From positions 31,974 through 95,973 of the forward strand of contig JAECQP010000005.1 in the NCBI GenBank assembly GCA_015999745.1: DNA of 64,000 nucleotides. The letters run 5' to 3'. The stretch is from Sphingobacteriia bacterium. GTDB taxonomy: Bacteria; Bacteroidota; Bacteroidia; Chitinophagales; Chitinophagaceae. The translations under genes and the position numbers were made by a program. Shown piece by piece: positions 61,347 to 64,000 of the stretch. Under the pieces are notes generated by a model, which worked only from the letters and a program-made list of their open reading frames with translations, did not search any database and was not told the origin of the DNA. The stretch's first letter is position 1. Each line of letters opens with the position of its first letter.

Positions 61347-62165
61347 ATGGATAAGAAGTATATTCAAATTGAGATTACCGGTATTAGTGAGTCAGCCAGT
61401 GCAATAGCCATTGCAGCGCTTAGCCAGATCGGATTTGACGGTTTCCTGGAAGAAACCAATTCCCTGAAAGCCTATAGCAAAGAAGGAGCTTTTGATCAGC
61501 CTGAATTAAATATTATAATGAATAAACTTAGTTTAAAGTATTCATTGTCAGTACTGGAAAATCAGAATTGGAATAAGATATGGGAATCCAACTTTAGTCC
61601 TGTTCAGGTAGATGATTTTGTGGGAATCCGGGCTTCGTTCCATCCTCCCATTACCGGAGTGAAGCATGAGCTGGTTATTACGCCTAAAATGAGCTTTGGA
61701 ACCGGGCACCATGCCACTACCTATACCGTGATGCAACTGATGCGGGAGCTTGATTTTAAAGGAAAGCGGGTTTTGGATTTTGGAACCGGAACCGGGATCC
61801 TGGCTATTTTGGCCGAAAAACTTGGATCCTCCTATGTACTGGCGGTAGACAACGATGTATGGTGTATGGAGAATTCTAAGGAGAATATTTTAATTAACCG
61901 TTGTCAAAATATTGAAATTCAGCAAGTTGATGCTATAAATGATGGTTGGAAATTTGACATTGTTATTGCCAATATCAACCGCCATATTATTGAAGCGAAT
62001 TTATCTTCCTTTCCCGCGATACTCCTGGAAGGAGGCAGCCTGATCCTCAGCGGCCTGCTACAAAGCGATGAAAAAGACATATTGGCCGCCTGCGGCCGCC
62101 TGGGTTTCACCCACCAAAAAACCCTGCAAAAGGATGGCTGGGTTGCCATTTTTTTAACTAAATGA
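61347..62165 (+). CDS. prmA: Ribosomal protein L11 methyltransferase
   Basis: 272-residue SAM-dependent methyltransferase that trimethylates L11. The C-terminal domain has MSFGTGHHATTYTVMQLM, VLDFGTGTGILAILAEKLG (motif I) and IVIANINRHII; the N-terminal domain (1-90) is the L11-recognition region. The length is normal. The start lies 21 bases after the pnp terminator. Confidence 0.93.
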   Translation: MDKKYIQIEITGISESASAIAIAALSQIGFDGFLEETNSLKAYSKEGAFDQPELNIIMNKLSLKYSLSVLENQNWNKIWESNFSPVQVDDFVGIRASFHPPITGVKHELVITPKMSFGTGHHATTYTVMQLMRELDFKGKRVLDFGTGTGILAILAEKLGSSYVLAVDNDVWCMENSKENILINRCQNIEIQQVDAINDGWKFDIVIANINRHIIEANLSSFPAILLEGGSLILSGLLQSDEKDILAACGRLGFTHQKTLQKDGWVAIFLTK

Positions 62166-62210
62166 TAAATCAGCAACGTTAATTTAGTATTAAGTTTAGG
62201 CGCTAAAAGC

Positions 62211-62218
62211 TATATTTG
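62211..62218 (+). promoter_or_regulatory. -7 element of plsY
   Basis: TATATTTG, 18 bases before the plsY ATG. Confidence 0.5.
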
Positions 62219-62236
62219 TGAACCATATTACACGTA

Positions 62237-62881
62237 ATGAACGAACTTTTGTTAATCATTCTGGCCTATCTCATCGGCTCAATACCGACCGCTGTATGGG
62301 TAAGTAAACATTTTTTTAAAATTGATATCCGCGACTATGGAAGCGGAAATGCAGGTGCCACCAACACTTTCAGGGTGTTGGGTTCCAAATGGGGTACACT
62401 TGTTATGTCAATTGACGTACTCAAGGGGGTGATCGCTACCTCACTTTATATATTGTTACCTCATTACATGGCCGACGAATGGAGCAGGACCAACTTTATG
62501 GTAGGACTGGGTCTTTCAGCGGTATTGGGCCATATTTTCCCGCTTTGGGCGGGTTTTCGCGGAGGTAAGGGCGTGGCTACTTTGCTGGGAATGGCCGTTG
62601 CCATTCAACCGCTCGTAGCGCTTTGCTGTGTAGGGGTGTTTTTATTGGTGCTTTATCTTACCCGATTTGTATCCCTGAGTTCAATACTGGCCGGTGTTTC
62701 TTTCATGGTTTTCATACTTTTCATCTTCAATGAAAAAGAAACCCTGTACCGCATATTTGCTGTATTGGTTGCCCTGATGGTCATCCTGACCCATCAAAAA
62801 AATATTACCCGGATTTTGAAGGGTACCGAGAGTAAAATTCCGTTCTTTAAGAACCGGGACAGGCGAAAGAATAGGAAATAA
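62237..62881 (+). CDS. plsY: Acyl-phosphate glycerol-3-phosphate acyltransferase
   Basis: 214-residue inner membrane acyltransferase for the first step of phospholipid synthesis. Family motifs are YLIGSIPTAVWVSK, DYGSGNAGATNTFRVLG (active site) and LGHIFPLWAGFRGGKGVAT, with about five to seven membrane segments. The basic C-terminus (FFKNRDRRKNRK) faces the cytoplasm. A TATATTTG -7 box lies at 62211. Confidence 0.95.
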   Translation: MNELLLIILAYLIGSIPTAVWVSKHFFKIDIRDYGSGNAGATNTFRVLGSKWGTLVMSIDVLKGVIATSLYILLPHYMADEWSRTNFMVGLGLSAVLGHIFPLWAGFRGGKGVATLLGMAVAIQPLVALCCVGVFLLVLYLTRFVSLSSILAGVSFMVFILFIFNEKETLYRIFAVLVALMVILTHQKNITRILKGTESKIPFFKNRDRRKNRK

Positions 62882-62936
62882 GCATTCCGGCCTGAACCGG
62901 GATAAGCGTTCATCTTCAAACAGTCTTTGTATGTAT

Positions 62937-63746
62937 ATGAAAAAAAACCTGTTTGCTTACAGTTTTATCTGTGCAATATTATTGTTAAGCGCCTGCCAGC
63001 GCAATGCCATTACCGGCAGATCCCAGTTATCGATCGTTTCAGAGTCCGAAGTACAATCACTGGCGGTGGGGCAGTACAAGTCGTTCCTGGACTCCAATAA
63101 AGTAGCAGCGGTTTCCAGCAAGGATGCCATTATGGTGAAGCGGGTGGGGAACAGGATCATTGAAGCGATCAAGACCTATTATTCCCAGCAGGGACTTTCC
63201 AAAGAACTGGAAGGCTATAACTGGGAGGTAAACCTGGTACAAAACAAAGAAATGAATGCCTGGTGTATGCCCGGAGGTAAGATTGTAGTATATACCGGCT
63301 TATTGCCGGTAACTAAAAACGAAGCTTCGCTGGCAGTGGTAATGGGCCATGAAATTGCACATGCGCTTGCCCGTCATGGCAGTGAACGTATGAGTCAGGC
63401 CATGCTTCAGCAGGGGCTGGGGCTGGGAATTTCCCTGGCACTGTCTAATAAACCTGCCCAAACACAAAATATTTTCAACACCGCTTACGGTATTGGTTCC
63501 GGTGCGGGATTGTCTGCCTTCAGCAGGAGCAATGAACTGGAAGCCGATAAATTTGGGCTTCGTTTCTCCTCTCTGGCCGGGTATGATCCCCGGGAAGCCA
63601 TTGATTTCTGGCAGAGAATGTCCAAGGCCTCCGGCGGGGGAAGTATCCCCAGTTTGTTCAGTACGCACCCCAGCGATGCCACCAGGATCGCTGAATTAGA
63701 GAAGATTATGGACGAGACCATTAAAAATTATTATAAAAAGCCGTAA
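62937..63746 (+). CDS. M48-family metallopeptidase lipoprotein
   Basis: 269-residue zinc peptidase. A lipoprotein signal ends in LLLSAC (Cys near residue 20), so it is anchored in the envelope. The zinc motif is VVMGHEIAHALARHG, with the third ligand Glu in SNELEADKFGLRF. It is close to BepA/YcaL-like periplasmic quality-control peptidases, without TPR repeats. An ATG at 62931 would add two residues; the ATG at 62937 (MKKNLFAYS) gives a cleaner signal. Confidence 0.9.
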   Translation: MKKNLFAYSFICAILLLSACQRNAITGRSQLSIVSESEVQSLAVGQYKSFLDSNKVAAVSSKDAIMVKRVGNRIIEAIKTYYSQQGLSKELEGYNWEVNLVQNKEMNAWCMPGGKIVVYTGLLPVTKNEASLAVVMGHEIAHALARHGSERMSQAMLQQGLGLGISLALSNKPAQTQNIFNTAYGIGSGAGLSAFSRSNELEADKFGLRFSSLAGYDPREAIDFWQRMSKASGGGSIPSLFSTHPSDATRIAELEKIMDETIKNYYKKP

Positions 63747-63796
63747 CAATTTTTTAACTTTGTGCTCTTTTAAGCCTATTAAACTTCCTTTAAGGC

Positions 63797-64000
63797 ATGT
63801 ATAGTCAAACGCTACTCGAGAAACTTCAATTAAAGGATGAAAAGAATCTGCTGATTCAAGGATTACCTTCTTCCATTGAAAAACAATTTGCCAAGCTCAC
63901 TTACGCCAAAAATGTAACACCCTTGCTCAAAAGCAGAAAAGTGGACTTTGTGCTCGTATTTGCGCTTAGCCAAACACAGTTGAACAATGTATTGTGTGAG
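63797..64000 (+). CDS. Unrecognised protein, N-terminal 68 residues (3' end outside window)
   Basis: The frame from ATG 63797 stays open to the last base. The translation begins MYSQTLLEKLQLKDEKNLL, then QGLPSSIEKQFAKL and DFVLVFALSQTQLNN. The pattern of a short N-terminal helix, a Leu-Pro turn and a later hydrophobic strand suggests a small cytoplasmic domain; I do not recognise the family with confidence. Confidence 0.65.
   Translation, partial: MYSQTLLEKLQLKDEKNLLIQGLPSSIEKQFAKLTYAKNVTPLLKSRKVDFVLVFALSQTQLNNVLCE

Overview
The window looks like a chromosomal segment from a member of the Bacteroidota, most likely the family Chitinophagaceae. That placement is inference from gene content and layout: TPR histidine kinases, SusD-less outer membrane beta-barrel receptors, UpxY antiterminators, DUF2723 proteins, TlpA/DUF4369 proteins, the VWA plus MoxR-type pair, TAnnTTTG -7 promoter elements and A-rich leaders instead of Shine-Dalgarno sites. 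Genes are tightly packed with no gene-free stretch above 300 bases. I see no insertion sequence, prophage or CRISPR array.

Region 1 (1-10355, + strand) is one long amino-acid operon: trpE (5' end outside the window), trpG, trpD, trpC, trpF, a small secreted repeat protein, trpB, trpA, then hisH, hisA, hisF, hisIE and a TlpA-type thioredoxin. It encodes tryptophan synthesis from chorismate and the distal half of histidine synthesis; hisG, hisD, hisC and hisB are absent. Region 2 (10424-23564) holds two outer membrane beta-barrel receptors, a three-gene Fe-S/membrane electron-transfer operon, a PyrR-like phosphoribosyltransferase, a phosphosugar mutase, pcm, a Xre/RES toxin-antitoxin pair, a DUF445 membrane protein and tRNA-His.

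Region 3 (23684-34086) has a tail-specific (S41) protease, an UpxY antiterminator followed by a frameshifted and truncated remnant of a CpsB-type capsule phosphatase, mtaB, a large DUF2723 membrane protein and a VWA/AAA+ pair. The capsule remnant suggests that a polysaccharide locus was lost here. Region 4 (34071-48403) holds a cysteine desulfurase, glmM, a methyltransferase, tryptophan 2,3-dioxygenase, an alpha-amylase, pyrF, an OmpA lipoprotein, a kynureninase-SGNH hydrolase pair, an S9 peptidase, and an acyl-CoA dehydrogenase-shikimate kinase-DUF423 operon. Tryptophan breakdown genes (kynA, kynU and possibly the glutaryl-CoA-type dehydrogenase) therefore lie within 50 kb of the biosynthetic operon.

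Region 5 (48509-64000) has ftsK, a LolA-like carrier, an esterase and a GH29 alpha-L-fucosidase, a NarL-type two-component system, RNase Z, rpsO-pnp, prmA, plsY, an M48 peptidase lipoprotein and the start of an unrecognised gene cut by the window end.

No spectacular new system is evident. The strongest leads are the 16-residue tandem-repeat secreted protein embedded and translationally coupled in the trp operon, the decayed capsule-locus head, the SGNH hydrolase coupled to kynureninase as a possible missing formamidase, and several genes whose -7 box lies so close to the ATG that leaderless mRNAs are likely.
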